From Pseudooceanicola sp050897975 (GTDB lineage: Bacteria > Pseudomonadota > Alphaproteobacteria > Rhodobacterales > Rhodobacteraceae), in NCBI RefSeq assembly GCF_050897975.1, contig NZ_JBPAXY010000004.1, positions 372,001 to 436,000 on the forward strand: a stretch of DNA of 64,000 nucleotides, written 5' to 3'. The notes below the pieces were generated by a model that searched no databases, was not told the origin of the DNA, and saw nothing but the letters and a program-made list of their open reading frames with translations. Shown here in pieces: positions 36,575 through 44,918 of the stretch; the stretch's first letter is position 1; the number at the start of each line of letters is the position of its first letter. A program made the translations under genes and the position numbers.

Positions 36575-37360
36575 ATGCATCTTGTGAATATCGACGACGT
36601 GGAGATGCGTTACGGGGGCCCCGAGGGCACCCTGGCGGTCTCTGGGTTGAACGTGAAAATGGACCGCGGCGAGTTTGTCGCCGTGGTCGGCCCCTCGGGC
36701 TGCGGCAAGTCCACGCTGATGAAGCTGACGACCGGCCTGCAACGCCCGCAGAAGGGCGCCGTGGTGGTGGCGGGCAAGGAAGTGACCAAGCCCATTTCCA
36801 TTGTCGGCATGGCCTTTCAGAACCCGATCATGCTGCCCTGGCGCACGACGCTGGACAATATCCTGCTGCCGTTGGAAATCGTCGAGAAGCACCGCAAGCG
36901 CATCCGCAGCCACCGCAAGGAATACGTCGAACGGGCCGAGCACCTGCTGGAACTGGTGGGGCTGAAGGGGTTCGGCGCGAAGTATCCCTGGCAGCTGTCG
37001 GGCGGGATGCAGCAGCGCGCCAACCTGTGCCGCGCGCTGATCCATGAACCCGAGCTGCTGATGCTGGACGAGCCCTTCGGCGCGCTGGATGCCTTCACCC
37101 GCGAAGAGCTGTGGTGCGTGATCCGCGACCTGCACGCCGATACCGACGTGACCGTCATGCTGGTGACCCACGACCTGCGCGAAAGCGCCTTCCTGGCGGA
37201 CCGGATCCTGGTGCTGTCGGCGCGGCCCGGTCGGGTGATCGCCGATCACAAGGTGCCCTTTGCGCGCCCGCGCCAGCTGGATCTGCTTTACGACAACGAC
37301 TTCAACCATCTGGTGCAGGACCTGCATTCCGAGATTGCCCGGGCGAGGGACAACGCATGA
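36575..37360 (+). CDS. ABC transporter ATP-binding protein (SsuB/TauB-like)
   Basis: A 261-residue ATPase with Walker A GPSGCGKST, Q-loop FQNPIMLPW (the PW after the Q-loop is typical of the nitrate/sulfonate/taurine class), signature LSGGMQQR and Walker B LLMLDEPFGALD with the H-loop VTHDLRESAFLADR. It powers the permease encoded immediately downstream, with which it overlaps as ATGA. Confidence 0.94.
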   Translation: MHLVNIDDVEMRYGGPEGTLAVSGLNVKMDRGEFVAVVGPSGCGKSTLMKLTTGLQRPQKGAVVVAGKEVTKPISIVGMAFQNPIMLPWRTTLDNILLPLEIVEKHRKRIRSHRKEYVERAEHLLELVGLKGFGAKYPWQLSGGMQQRANLCRALIHEPELLMLDEPFGALDAFTREELWCVIRDLHADTDVTVMLVTHDLRESAFLADRILVLSARPGRVIADHKVPFARPRQLDLLYDNDFNHLVQDLHSEIARARDNA

Positions 37361-38133
37361 GTACCGAACGCAAGGGCCTGACCTTCGTCCAACTGGCGCC
37401 CTGGATCTATACCGCCGGGCTGTTCGCCGTCTGGGAAGCCGCCGTCTGGATCTTCAACCTGCCCGTCACCTTCCTGCCCGCGCCGTCGCGCATCGCCGCG
37501 GCCATCGTGCAATACTGGGGGCCGATCTGGTCCAACTCGCTCCAGACGCTTTACACCACCCTCTTGGGCTTCGTCCTGGCCATGGTGGGCGGTCTGGCCA
37601 TCGGTCTGCTGATCGGCTGGTCGCGGTCGATCTACGCGGGTCTTTACCCGCTGATGATCGGCTTCAACGCCATTCCGAAGGTCGCCGTGGTGCCGATCCT
37701 GATCATCTGGTTCGGCATCGGCTCGATCCCGGCGATCATCACCGCCTTCCTGATCTCTTTCTTCCCCATCGTGGTGAACGTGGCCACGGGCCTGGCCACC
37801 ATCGAGCCCGAGACCGAGGACATCCTGCGCGCCCTGGGCGCCAAGAAGATGGATATCATGATCAAGGTCGGGATTCCGCGCTCGATGCCCTATTTCTTCG
37901 CCTCGCTGAAGGTGGCGATCACCCTGGCCTTTGTCGGGTCGGTGCTGTCGGAAACCGTGGGTTCGAACACCGGGCTGGGCAACATGATGGCCGCCGCGCA
38001 AAGCCGGTTCAACGTGCCGCTGGTCTTCGCGGGGCTGGTGATGCTGGCGATCGAGGGCATCGTCATGTACGCCATCATGGCCTGGGTCGAACGCCGCATG
38101 ACCGGCTGGGCGCATCGGTCGAGCATGGGGTGA
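37357..38133 (+). CDS. ABC transporter permease (SsuC/TauC-like)
   Basis: A 258-residue permease with about six transmembrane segments. Features include FLPAPSRIAAAIVQYW after the first helix and the coupling EAA-type loop ETEDILRALGAKKMDIMIKVGIPRSMPYFFA. The ATG at 37357 overlaps the ATPase stop (ATGA). It completes an importer with a periplasmic receptor and a homodimeric ATPase. A tandem hairpin repeat starts 3 bases after the stop. Confidence 0.94.
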   Translation: MSTERKGLTFVQLAPWIYTAGLFAVWEAAVWIFNLPVTFLPAPSRIAAAIVQYWGPIWSNSLQTLYTTLLGFVLAMVGGLAIGLLIGWSRSIYAGLYPLMIGFNAIPKVAVVPILIIWFGIGSIPAIITAFLISFFPIVVNVATGLATIEPETEDILRALGAKKMDIMIKVGIPRSMPYFFASLKVAITLAFVGSVLSETVGSNTGLGNMMAAAQSRFNVPLVFAGLVMLAIEGIVMYAIMAWVERRMTGWAHRSSMG

Positions 38134-38135
38134 GC

Positions 38136-38255
38136 GGCGTCTCGGAAACCCTCCGGGGGAGGGTTTCAGCCGCGAACGGGCGGAGCCCCGGGGTAGGCGT
38201 CTCGGAAACGCTCCGGGGGAGCGTTTCAGGGCCGAACGGGCGGAGCCCAGGGCAA
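38136..38255 (+). repeat. Two-copy 60-bp tandem repeat, each with a perfect hairpin
   Basis: Two exact 60-base units (38136-38195 and 38196-38255) share GGCGTCTCGGAAAC, a hairpin, and CGAACGGGCGGAGCCC. Unit 1 folds as GAAACCCTCC-GGG-GGAGGGTTTC (38145-38167), unit 2 as GAAACGCTCC-GGG-GGAGCGTTTC (38205-38227). The units differ at both partners of one base pair, C-G in the first and G-C in the second, so pairing is kept. Other changes fall mainly in the unpaired part and at the unit end. Confidence 0.85.
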
Positions 38256-38273
38256 AGGTCCCACATCCCTTCC

Positions 38274-38300
38274 AAGGGCGCCCCGCCGGGCGCCCTTTCT
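38274..38300 (+). terminator. Probable terminator of the NMT1-type importer operon
   Basis: Nine-base stem AAGGGCGCC / GGCGCCCTT with a six-base loop, followed by TCT. The U-tract is weak, but position after the importer operon and before the next gene fits. Confidence 0.55.
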
Positions 38301-38382
38301 CCGTTCCGCTCCCTCCCCCCATTGAAACCCGTCCCCTCTGCCCGCTAGGTTTCCCCAAATGGGATCGAGGAAGGAGGCGCCA

Positions 38383-39618
38383 ATGGCCGATGTGATCGTT
38401 CTGGGGGCCGGCATGGTCGGCACCGCCAGCGCGCTGGCCTTGCAGGCGCGGGGGCTGGACGTGGTGCTGGCCGACCGTCGCGCGCCGGGGCGCGAGACCA
38501 GCTATGGTAATGCGGGCATCATCCAGGGCGAGGCGATGGAACCCTACGCCCTGCCCACCAACCCGCTGGCGCTGTTGCGCCTGGGGCTGGGCGCCGAGAA
38601 CGCCGTGCGCTGGACCCCGGCGGGGGTGCTGGGGCAGGCGGGCGCGCTTCTGCGCTATCTGGCCCAGTCGCGGCCCGCGCGCCATGCGGCGATCTCGGCC
38701 ATCTATGCCCAGCTGATCGCCCGGGCGGTGCCCGACCACGAACCGTTGGTGGCAGCGGCGGGGGCGGGGAACCTGATGCGCCCGCGCGGCTTTCGCCAGG
38801 GCTGGCGCAGCGCGCGGGCCTTTGACGCGGCGCGGGCCGATGCCGAACGGCAGGTGCGGACCTGGGGGATCGAGATCGAGGTGATGGATGGCGCCGCCCT
38901 GGCGCGGGCCGAACCGGGGCTGCGCGCCCCCTATGCGGGCGCCATCGACTGGCGCGACTGCTGGGCCTGTGCCGATCCCGGCGCGCTGGTCGCGGCCTAT
39001 GCGGCGCTGTTTGAACGCCAGGGCGGCAGCCTGGCGCGGGCCGATGCGGGCACGCTGACCCGCGCGGGCGCGGGCTGGCGCGTCACCGGCGAGACCGGCC
39101 CGATCCAGGCCGCTCGCGTGGTGCTGGCCCTGGGCCCCTGGACCCCCGCCGCCCTGAAACCCTTCGGCGCCCGGGTGCCCATGGTGGCCAAGCGCGGCTA
39201 TCACCTGCATTTTAAGGGCGAGCGGACCCTGAACCTGCCCTTCATGGACACCGAGGTGTCCGCCGTCATGTCGCCCATGCGCGCAGGCCTGCGCGTGGCC
39301 ACCGGGGCCGAACTGGTGCCGATGGACGCGCCTGTGAACCGCAGCCAGCTGGCCCGGGCCGAGGCGCGGGCGCGCGAGATGTTCGAGCTGGGTGACGCGG
39401 TGGAACCCGAGCCCTGGTTCGGCACCCGTCCCTGTCTGCCCGGCATGTTGCCGGTGCTGGGCGAGGTGCCGGGCCAGCCCGGCCTTTGGGCGCATTTCGG
39501 CCATGGCCACCAGGGGTTCACCCTGGGCCCTGTCACCGCCGGGATCCTGGCCGGTGCGATGGCGGGCGAGCGCAGCGAGATGATCGCCGCGCTGGATCTG
39601 CGCCGCGCCCTGGCCTGA
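38383..39618 (+). CDS. FAD-dependent oxidoreductase (DadA/glycine-oxidase-like)
   Basis: A 411-residue DAO-family flavoprotein. The dinucleotide motif GAGMVGTASALALQ is at the N terminus, ETSYGNAGIIQGEAMEPYA (the region lining FAD in DadA-like D-amino acid dehydrogenases) follows, and WFGTRPCLPGMLPVLGEV with HFGHGHQGFTLGP completes the C-terminal FAD contact. AAGGAGG before the ATG at 38383 decides the start. Members oxidise D-amino acids or N-methylated amines and pass electrons to the respiratory chain. It may be unrelated to the upstream importer, since a probable terminator separates them. Confidence 0.88.
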   Translation: MADVIVLGAGMVGTASALALQARGLDVVLADRRAPGRETSYGNAGIIQGEAMEPYALPTNPLALLRLGLGAENAVRWTPAGVLGQAGALLRYLAQSRPARHAAISAIYAQLIARAVPDHEPLVAAAGAGNLMRPRGFRQGWRSARAFDAARADAERQVRTWGIEIEVMDGAALARAEPGLRAPYAGAIDWRDCWACADPGALVAAYAALFERQGGSLARADAGTLTRAGAGWRVTGETGPIQAARVVLALGPWTPAALKPFGARVPMVAKRGYHLHFKGERTLNLPFMDTEVSAVMSPMRAGLRVATGAELVPMDAPVNRSQLARAEARAREMFELGDAVEPEPWFGTRPCLPGMLPVLGEVPGQPGLWAHFGHGHQGFTLGPVTAGILAGAMAGERSEMIAALDLRRALA

Positions 39619-39638
39619 AGGCGGTTCAGGACAGCGGC

Positions 39639-40707
39639 CTAGCCGATGTCGCGCAGGTATTCGTTGGAATAGTCGACCTCCAGCTCGATCCAGACCGGCA
39701 GGTGGTCCGACATCTCGTGGGTGCGCCAGCTGGGATAGCTGCGCGCCCAGTTGTCATAGGGGGTGCCGCTGTCGGGGGCCTCGCGCAGCAGGCGGGTGAC
39801 CTCAGCCTGGTCGCGGGCGTCGCGCATCAGCCGGGCGATCTGCTCGTACTCCGGCCCCTCGTCATCGCGAAAGACCGCATCGGGCCAGCGCACCACGCCG
39901 CGTTCCAGCATCCGGGTCTTCTGCGCCGGGCCGACAAAGGCGATCTGGTCGTAGTAATGCCGCCCCGACAGCGAGGTCGGCCCCAGATCCGGCACCTCGA
40001 AGCCCGCCTCCAGCAGGGCGCGCATCCCCGGCGCCGCGTGATCCTCGATGTTCATGTCGCCTAGGAAGACATGCACCTCGTCCTGGGCCCGGGCACGGCG
40101 GGCCATCTCGGCGGCGATGACGCGGATCTCATCCTCGCGCAGGGGGCGCCCGGCCTCTTCGTTGAAGACGATATGGGCCGAACAGAGGGTGAAGCGGAAC
40201 CAACCCGCCTGGAAGGCGGCAAAGAAGGGAGTGCGGGCGATCTGCTCGCCGCCGGGCAGGGCGGTCCTGCGGCAGGACCAGCTCGCCCGCCAGGTGGCGG
40301 AAGGACACCCGGTTGCGGTTGTAGAGAAAGGCCATGCGTTCGTGATTGCCGCGCCCGCCGCCGGAACTGTCGTTGATGAAATAGGTCCAGCTGGGGCCCA
40401 GCAGGCGCATCAGCCGTTCGATCGCCTCGATGTTCTTCACCTCCTGCACGGCGCAGATGTCGAAATGGTCGATGATCTCGGCGATGTAGTGAAAGCTTTC
40501 GTGCAGGCGCGGGCGGCCGCCGTCGAAATGGCGGATGTTCCAGGACCCGATGATCAGGCTGTCGGGGCGCCGCCGCGCGGTGATCTGCCCGTTCAGCAGG
40601 GCGCGCAGGCGCAGCAGGCGGTCGGCGATCCAGCCCGCCTGACCGGGGGCGGCGCGGCCCCGGGGGTAGGTCCGGGCGTCATGTTTCAGCGATTGGTAAT
40701 AGGCCAT
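39639..40707 (-). pseudogene. Endonuclease/exonuclease/phosphatase-family gene, broken by a one-base frameshift
   Basis: Two frames together give one EEP-fold protein of about 355 residues. From ATG at 40707 the first frame reads MAYYQSLKHDART, then SLIIGSWNIRHFDGG, CAVQEVKN and FRHLAGELVLPQDR; near 40259-40261 (a GGG run on the plus strand) it shifts, and the second frame continues PGGEQIARTPFFAAFQAGW to FLGDMNIEDH and SDHLPVWIEL. All catalytic blocks of the fold (the N, the E, the D-x-N and the final DH) survive across the two frames. The unshifted frame ends at 40129. A recent inactivation or a sequencing error are equally possible. Confidence 0.85.
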
Positions 40708-40840
40708 GGGAAATCCCTTCGATGAAATCTGTGCTGCGTCACGGCCCGCGAAATAGGCGGCCCGGGGGCAGGATAGCACGCCCGGGGCGCTGACCGGCGG
40801 GTCACTTGGTGGGGTGGCAGAGGAAATTCGCAATGGTGCG

Positions 40841-40856
40841 TGCAATCGGTATTGCA
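40841..40856. promoter_or_regulatory. Upstream operator-like site TGCAAT-N4-ATTGCA
   Basis: TGCAATCGGTATTGCA has perfect six-base arms identical to those at 41009-41024. Start-to-start distance is 168 bases, close to 16 turns of B-DNA, a spacing suited to loop formation by one repressor. Confidence 0.6.
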
Positions 40857-41008
40857 TATCTATCCGGGCACGCGGCTGACGCGGATCGGCGTCGAAACTG
40901 AATGGAAATTCCATAAAACAAAGATGACAGGGCGCGCCTGTCGCAAAAGCTTCACCCAGGTTTCGGGGCGCCGTCATATTCCGCCTCTAGGCCGGGCTGC
41001 GAAGAAAC

Positions 41009-41024
41009 TGCAATCCAAATTGCA
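41009..41024. promoter_or_regulatory. Downstream operator-like site TGCAAT-N4-ATTGCA
   Basis: TGCAATCCAAATTGCA lies 15 bases before the ugpB start and abuts its Shine-Dalgarno, a position where bound repressor would block transcription. Arms match the site at 40841 exactly while the central four bases differ. Confidence 0.6.
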
Positions 41025-41038
41025 AAAGGACCCCTGAC

Positions 41039-42298
41039 ATGGTTGCGAAACTTCCCAAACTTGCCGGCCTGGGCCTGGTGGCGCTGCTCGGCTCGACCTC
41101 GATGTCCTTCGCGGATGTGACCGTCGAATTCTGGCACAGCTTCTCGAAGAACGCGGGCGAGGCCCTGGACCAGATCATCGACAATTTCGAGGCCGCCAAC
41201 CCGGGCATCACCATCGACGCCCAGCATATCGGCAACTACAACGACATCGTGGCCAAGCTTCAGGCCTCGATCCCGGCGGGCCGCGAACCCGACGCGGTGA
41301 TCATGGAGGTGACCCGCTACGGCCTCTTCGCCGACCGTGGCGTGCTGATGGACCTGACCGACTACGTCGAGAACGACCCGCTGAAGGACGACCTGTTCGA
41401 CTTCGCCCGCGAGGTCGGCGTGTTCGACGGCAAGAATTATATCGTGCCCTTCAACTCCTCCACCCCGGTCCTGTACTACAACAAGGCCATCCTGGAGCGC
41501 GCGGGCGTGCCGGAAGAGCCGAAGCTGGACAGCTACGCCGACGTGCTGGCCGTGGCGCAGCAGGTGCAGGCCGAGCTGGGCGACGAAGGCATCAGCGGTA
41601 TCGCCGCGCCGGGGCAGTTCGCCCGCTGGGGCCTGATCATGAGCAACGACAGCGACATGATCGACAGCGTCTCGGGCGAGATCCTGCTGGACGCGCCCAA
41701 CACCGTGGAGGCCTACGAATGGATGGCCTCGCTGGTGCATGAACATGGCGTCGCCTCGGCCGATGGCGTGACCACCGAGAACCAGGGGCGCGACGCCTTC
41801 CTGGCCGGCAAGGTCGGCATGATGATGAATTCGACCGGCAACTATGGCCGTTCGGTCACCGCCCTGGGCGACGACCTGGTGGTGGCGCCCATGCCCTGCA
41901 ACAAGGTCTGCCGGGTGCCGATCGGCGGCGCGGGCATCGGCATCCTGTCCTCGGCCGAGGAGGAGGTGAAGGACGCCGCGTGGAAGTTCATCTCTTACGC
42001 CGCTTCCGCCGAATCCAACGCCATCTGGTTTGCCGCCACCGGCTACATGCCGATCAACCAGCACACCGCCGAGCAGCCCCTGGCCGCCGAGGCGCTGGAA
42101 ACCCAGCCCGGGATCCGCGTCGCCATCGAACAGCTGCCCTTCGCCAAGGGCCGCCCGCGTCCCCCGGTGGTGACCTGGATGCGCGCCACCGAATACGACA
42201 TGTGGCAGGCCATGGCCCTGGGCCAGCGCGAGGCCACCGAAACGCTGGACGATTTCGCCGCGCGCACCCGCGCCGAGGCCGAGCGTCTGGCCAAGTAA
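41039..42298 (+). CDS. ugpB: Glycerol-3-phosphate-type ABC transporter substrate-binding protein (UgpB-like)
   Basis: A 419-residue receptor with a signal peptide (MVAKLPKLAGLGLVALLGST then SMSFA). It is a cluster-D (sugar-type) binding protein, and VTVEFWHSFSKNAGEALDQIIDNFEAANPGI with NYNDIVAKLQASIPAGREPD recalls UgpB. YIVPFNSSTPVLYYNKAILERAGV is the usual mid-segment. A glycerophosphodiesterase gene in the same operon supports glycerol-3-phosphate or glycerophosphodiesters as ligand. Start is ATG with AAAGGA upstream. Confidence 0.88.
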   Translation: MVAKLPKLAGLGLVALLGSTSMSFADVTVEFWHSFSKNAGEALDQIIDNFEAANPGITIDAQHIGNYNDIVAKLQASIPAGREPDAVIMEVTRYGLFADRGVLMDLTDYVENDPLKDDLFDFAREVGVFDGKNYIVPFNSSTPVLYYNKAILERAGVPEEPKLDSYADVLAVAQQVQAELGDEGISGIAAPGQFARWGLIMSNDSDMIDSVSGEILLDAPNTVEAYEWMASLVHEHGVASADGVTTENQGRDAFLAGKVGMMMNSTGNYGRSVTALGDDLVVAPMPCNKVCRVPIGGAGIGILSSAEEEVKDAAWKFISYAASAESNAIWFAATGYMPINQHTAEQPLAAEALETQPGIRVAIEQLPFAKGRPRPPVVTWMRATEYDMWQAMALGQREATETLDDFAARTRAEAERLAK

Positions 42299-42315
42299 TC
42301 CCCCGGCACCAACGG

Positions 42316-42342
42316 CAGGGGCCCGGTTCGTCCGGGCCCCTG
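42316..42342 (+). terminator. Intercistronic hairpin between ugpB and ugpA
   Basis: Perfect 11-base stem CAGGGGCCCGG / CCGGGCCCCTG with loop TTCGT, 17 bases after the ugpB stop, followed by TTGCCC. Very stable, but lacking a U-tract; probably sets receptor excess. Confidence 0.7.
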
Positions 42343-42392
42343 TTGCCCGTCCAGGTCCGTTCCCACGGTCCGCCCGAAAGGTCCGCCTGCCC

Positions 42393-43262
42393 ATGCTGCG
42401 CAAACTGACACCCTATCTTTTCATCCTGCCGCTGATGGCCTTCCTGGCGGTCTTTACCTATGTGCCGATCCTGCAAAGCGTGAACCTGTCGTTCCGCGAA
42501 TGGGATTTCATGTCGCCCACGAAACCCTGGGTCGGGCTGGACAATTACACCCTGTTGCTGACCTCGCGCGACTTCTGGAACTCGGTGAAGGTGACGGCGA
42601 TCTTCGCCCTGATCTCGGTGCCGCTGCGCCTGGCGCTGGCACTGGCCATTGCCAGCTATCTGGTGCGCGAAACCATCGTGTCGCGGCTGATGCGCGGGGC
42701 GCTGTTCCTGCCCTCGGTCACCTCGACCGTATCCATCGCGGTGGTCTTTTCCTGGGTCTTCTCGACCGACTACGGGATGATCAATGCCGCCCTCGCCTGG
42801 CTGGGATTCGAGCGGGTGCAATGGATGCAGGACCCGCAGCTGGCGCTTTACGTGATCATCTTCGTCAACACCTGGAAACAGCTGGGCTATGACATCATCA
42901 TCTATATCGCGGGCCTTCAGGCGGTGCCGGTCGAGCTTTACGACGCGGCCTCGGTCGATGGCGGACGGCGGTTCCACGTCTTCCGCCGGGTGACCATGCC
43001 GCTGGTCATGCCCACCACCTATTTCCTGCTGGTGGTCTCGGTGATCGACGCCTTCCAGGTCTTCACCATCGTCAACGTCATGACCCATGGCGGCCCGGCG
43101 GGCGCCACCGACATGATCGTCAACATGCTCTACCGCGTGGGGTTCACGCTGTTCGACATCGGCACCGGTTCGGCGCTGGCGGTCCTTCTGTTCGTCTTCC
43201 TGATCGCCCTTGCGGTCCTCAAGGCCCGGGTCATCGGGCGGAGGGTTCACTATGAAGCCTGA
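42393..43262 (+). CDS. ugpA: Glycerol-3-phosphate-type ABC transporter permease (UgpA-like)
   Basis: A 289-residue six-helix permease of the MalF/UgpA class. It begins with LTPYLFILPLMAFLAVFTYVPI and carries the coupling loop AVPVELYDAASVDGGRRFHVFRRVTMPLV. GAAAGG lies before the ATG at 42393. It overlaps ugpE by 11 bases. Confidence 0.92.
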   Translation: MLRKLTPYLFILPLMAFLAVFTYVPILQSVNLSFREWDFMSPTKPWVGLDNYTLLLTSRDFWNSVKVTAIFALISVPLRLALALAIASYLVRETIVSRLMRGALFLPSVTSTVSIAVVFSWVFSTDYGMINAALAWLGFERVQWMQDPQLALYVIIFVNTWKQLGYDIIIYIAGLQAVPVELYDAASVDGGRRFHVFRRVTMPLVMPTTYFLLVVSVIDAFQVFTIVNVMTHGGPAGATDMIVNMLYRVGFTLFDIGTGSALAVLLFVFLIALAVLKARVIGRRVHYEA

Positions 43263-44079
43263 CACAAAACCCATGCGCGGCCTCTGGGCGGTCAATATCC
43301 TGGTGCTGGCCGCGGGGCTGCTGTTCCTGTCGCCCGTCCTCTATTCCATCTGGATGAGCTTTCAGACGGCGGATGCCTATTACGCCGGGCACCTCGACTT
43401 CACCCTGTCGAACTACGAGGTGGCGGTGGCCGAATACAACTTCGCCCGCTACCTGCTGAATTCGCTGATCGTGTCGGGGGTGGTGACCCTGGCGGGGATC
43501 GCCGTGGCGACCATGGCCGCCTATGCCTTTGCCCGCTACAGCTTTCGGGGCGGCAACCTGGCCTTTGCCGCCGTGGTGGCGACGCTGATGATCCCCAGCC
43601 ATATCACCCTGATCCCCAACTACCTGACCCTGGCCAAGGCGGGGCTGCTGGACAGCTACGCGGGCCTGATCCTGCCCGCCATTTCCTCGGGCTTCGCCGC
43701 CTTCTTCCTGCGCCAGTACATCAAGGGCATCCCCCGCGCCCTGGACGAGGCGGCCTATATGGACGGGGCCAATGCCTTTCAGGTGCTCTGGCGGGTGATC
43801 GTGCCGATCTCGAAACCGGCGATCTTCTCGATGGGGCTGCACCTCTTCATCAGCGAATGGAACAACTACATCTGGCCGCTGGTCGCCATCGGCAAAGAGG
43901 ATCTCTACACCCTCCAGGTTGGCCTGGCGCGGCTTTACCGGATCAACCCGGGCGAAGACGTGATCGACTGGCCGCTGGTGATGGCCGCCTCGACGATCAC
44001 CATCCTGCCCGTCCTGCTGGGCTTCGTGCTGGTGGAACGCCACCTGGTGCGCGGCATCACCATGGGGGCGGTGAAATGA
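43252..44079 (+). CDS. ugpE: Glycerol-3-phosphate-type ABC transporter permease (UgpE-like)
   Basis: A 275-residue permease of the MalG/UgpE class, with SPVLYSIWMSFQTADAYYAG after helix one and the coupling loop GIPRALDEAAYMDGANAFQVLWRVIVPISKPA. ATG at 43252 lies inside the end of ugpA; the open frame begins a little earlier but has no better start. Its stop overlaps the next gene as ATGA. Confidence 0.92.
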   Translation: MKPDTKPMRGLWAVNILVLAAGLLFLSPVLYSIWMSFQTADAYYAGHLDFTLSNYEVAVAEYNFARYLLNSLIVSGVVTLAGIAVATMAAYAFARYSFRGGNLAFAAVVATLMIPSHITLIPNYLTLAKAGLLDSYAGLILPAISSGFAAFFLRQYIKGIPRALDEAAYMDGANAFQVLWRVIVPISKPAIFSMGLHLFISEWNNYIWPLVAIGKEDLYTLQVGLARLYRINPGEDVIDWPLVMAASTITILPVLLGFVLVERHLVRGITMGAVK

Positions 44080-44918
44080 CCGGCCCGCTGTCCGCCCTTC
44101 CCACCGATGACAAGACCAAGAAGAAGATGCCCATGACCTATGATGTGACCCGCATCGCCTCGCACCGGGGCGGCACGTTGGAGTTCGGCGACAGTACCCC
44201 GCAGGGGTTCCGCGCCACGGCCGCGATGGCACTGGAGGAGGTCGAGTTCGACCTCCACCCCACGGCGGACGGGGCCATCATGGTGCACCACGACGCCACC
44301 CTGGACCGCACCACCGATGCCACCGGCGCGATCCGCGACCTGACCGAGGCCCAGGTGCGCGCCGCCACCATCGACTATGGCGCGGGCGGCCATCCCATCT
44401 CGCTGGCCGAGCTCTGCGAGATCTACCGGGAGAGCCATGTGTCTTTCCGCTGCGAGCTGAAGCCGGGGCCGGGCGGCCTGGCCTATCCCGGTTTCGCCCC
44501 CCGCGTGGTGGCCGAGCTGGAGCGGCGCGGGATGCTGCATCGCACCGGCTTTTCCTCCTTCCTGATCGAGACGGTGGATGCGCTGCAAGCGGCCTCTGAC
44601 CGGCCCTGCCTGTGGCTGGTCAGCCCGCCCGTGCTGACCCAGCTGGGCGCCGCCGGGGTGCTGGAGGTCTGCGCCATGCATGGCATCGCCGAGATCGGTG
44701 TGAACATCGACACCGCCACCTGCGCCTTACGCGACCGGGTGCGCGCCGCCGGGGTGGATTTCGGATGCTGGGGCGCCCATGAAGCCGCCCAGATCGACCG
44801 CGCGCTGGAGATGGGGGTGAAGGTCTTCACCACCGACCGGCCCAGCCTGGCCATCGCCCGCCGCGCCGCCCACCAAAGCACCCGCCAGACCGCCCGCCAA
44901 ACGGAGGCCGAGACATGA
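44076..44918 (+). CDS. ugpQ: Glycerophosphodiester phosphodiesterase (UgpQ-like)
   Basis: A 280-residue GDPD-family enzyme. The catalytic entry RIASHRGG with its downstream Glu and Asp (the pattern H-R-x(n)-E-x-D in EEVEFDLHPTADGAIMVHHD) and the substrate lysine segment FRCELKP are visible. It has no signal peptide, so it would act in the cytoplasm on imported glycerophosphodiesters, releasing glycerol-3-phosphate. ATG at 44076 overlaps the ugpE stop; a second Met 17 codons further, MTYDVTRIASHRGG, is another possible start. In E. coli ugpQ is last; here it precedes ugpC. Confidence 0.88.
   Translation: MTGPLSALPTDDKTKKKMPMTYDVTRIASHRGGTLEFGDSTPQGFRATAAMALEEVEFDLHPTADGAIMVHHDATLDRTTDATGAIRDLTEAQVRAATIDYGAGGHPISLAELCEIYRESHVSFRCELKPGPGGLAYPGFAPRVVAELERRGMLHRTGFSSFLIETVDALQAASDRPCLWLVSPPVLTQLGAAGVLEVCAMHGIAEIGVNIDTATCALRDRVRAAGVDFGCWGAHEAAQIDRALEMGVKVFTTDRPSLAIARRAAHQSTRQTARQTEAET

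Larger units (their letters stand above)
40708..41038. promoter_or_regulatory. Regulatory region upstream of the ugp-type operon
   Basis: This 331-base stretch has no gene. It holds two copies of TGCAAT-N4-ATTGCA (40841-40856 and 41009-41024) and a separate palindrome ATGGAAATTCCAT (40902-40914). The right half (40850-41025) is AT-rich compared with flanking coding DNA. The second copy ends just before AAAGGA, the apparent ribosome binding site of ugpB. Confidence 0.6.

Noticed and set aside
38136..38255. The tandem repeat as a CRISPR fragment
   Set aside because: Only two directly abutting 60-base units with no spacers and no cas genes in the window.
37288..39510. A 740-codon minus-strand open frame crossing the permease, tandem repeat and DadA-like gene
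   Set aside because: It runs through an intergenic repeat and terminator and opposes two clear genes; low-complexity translation.
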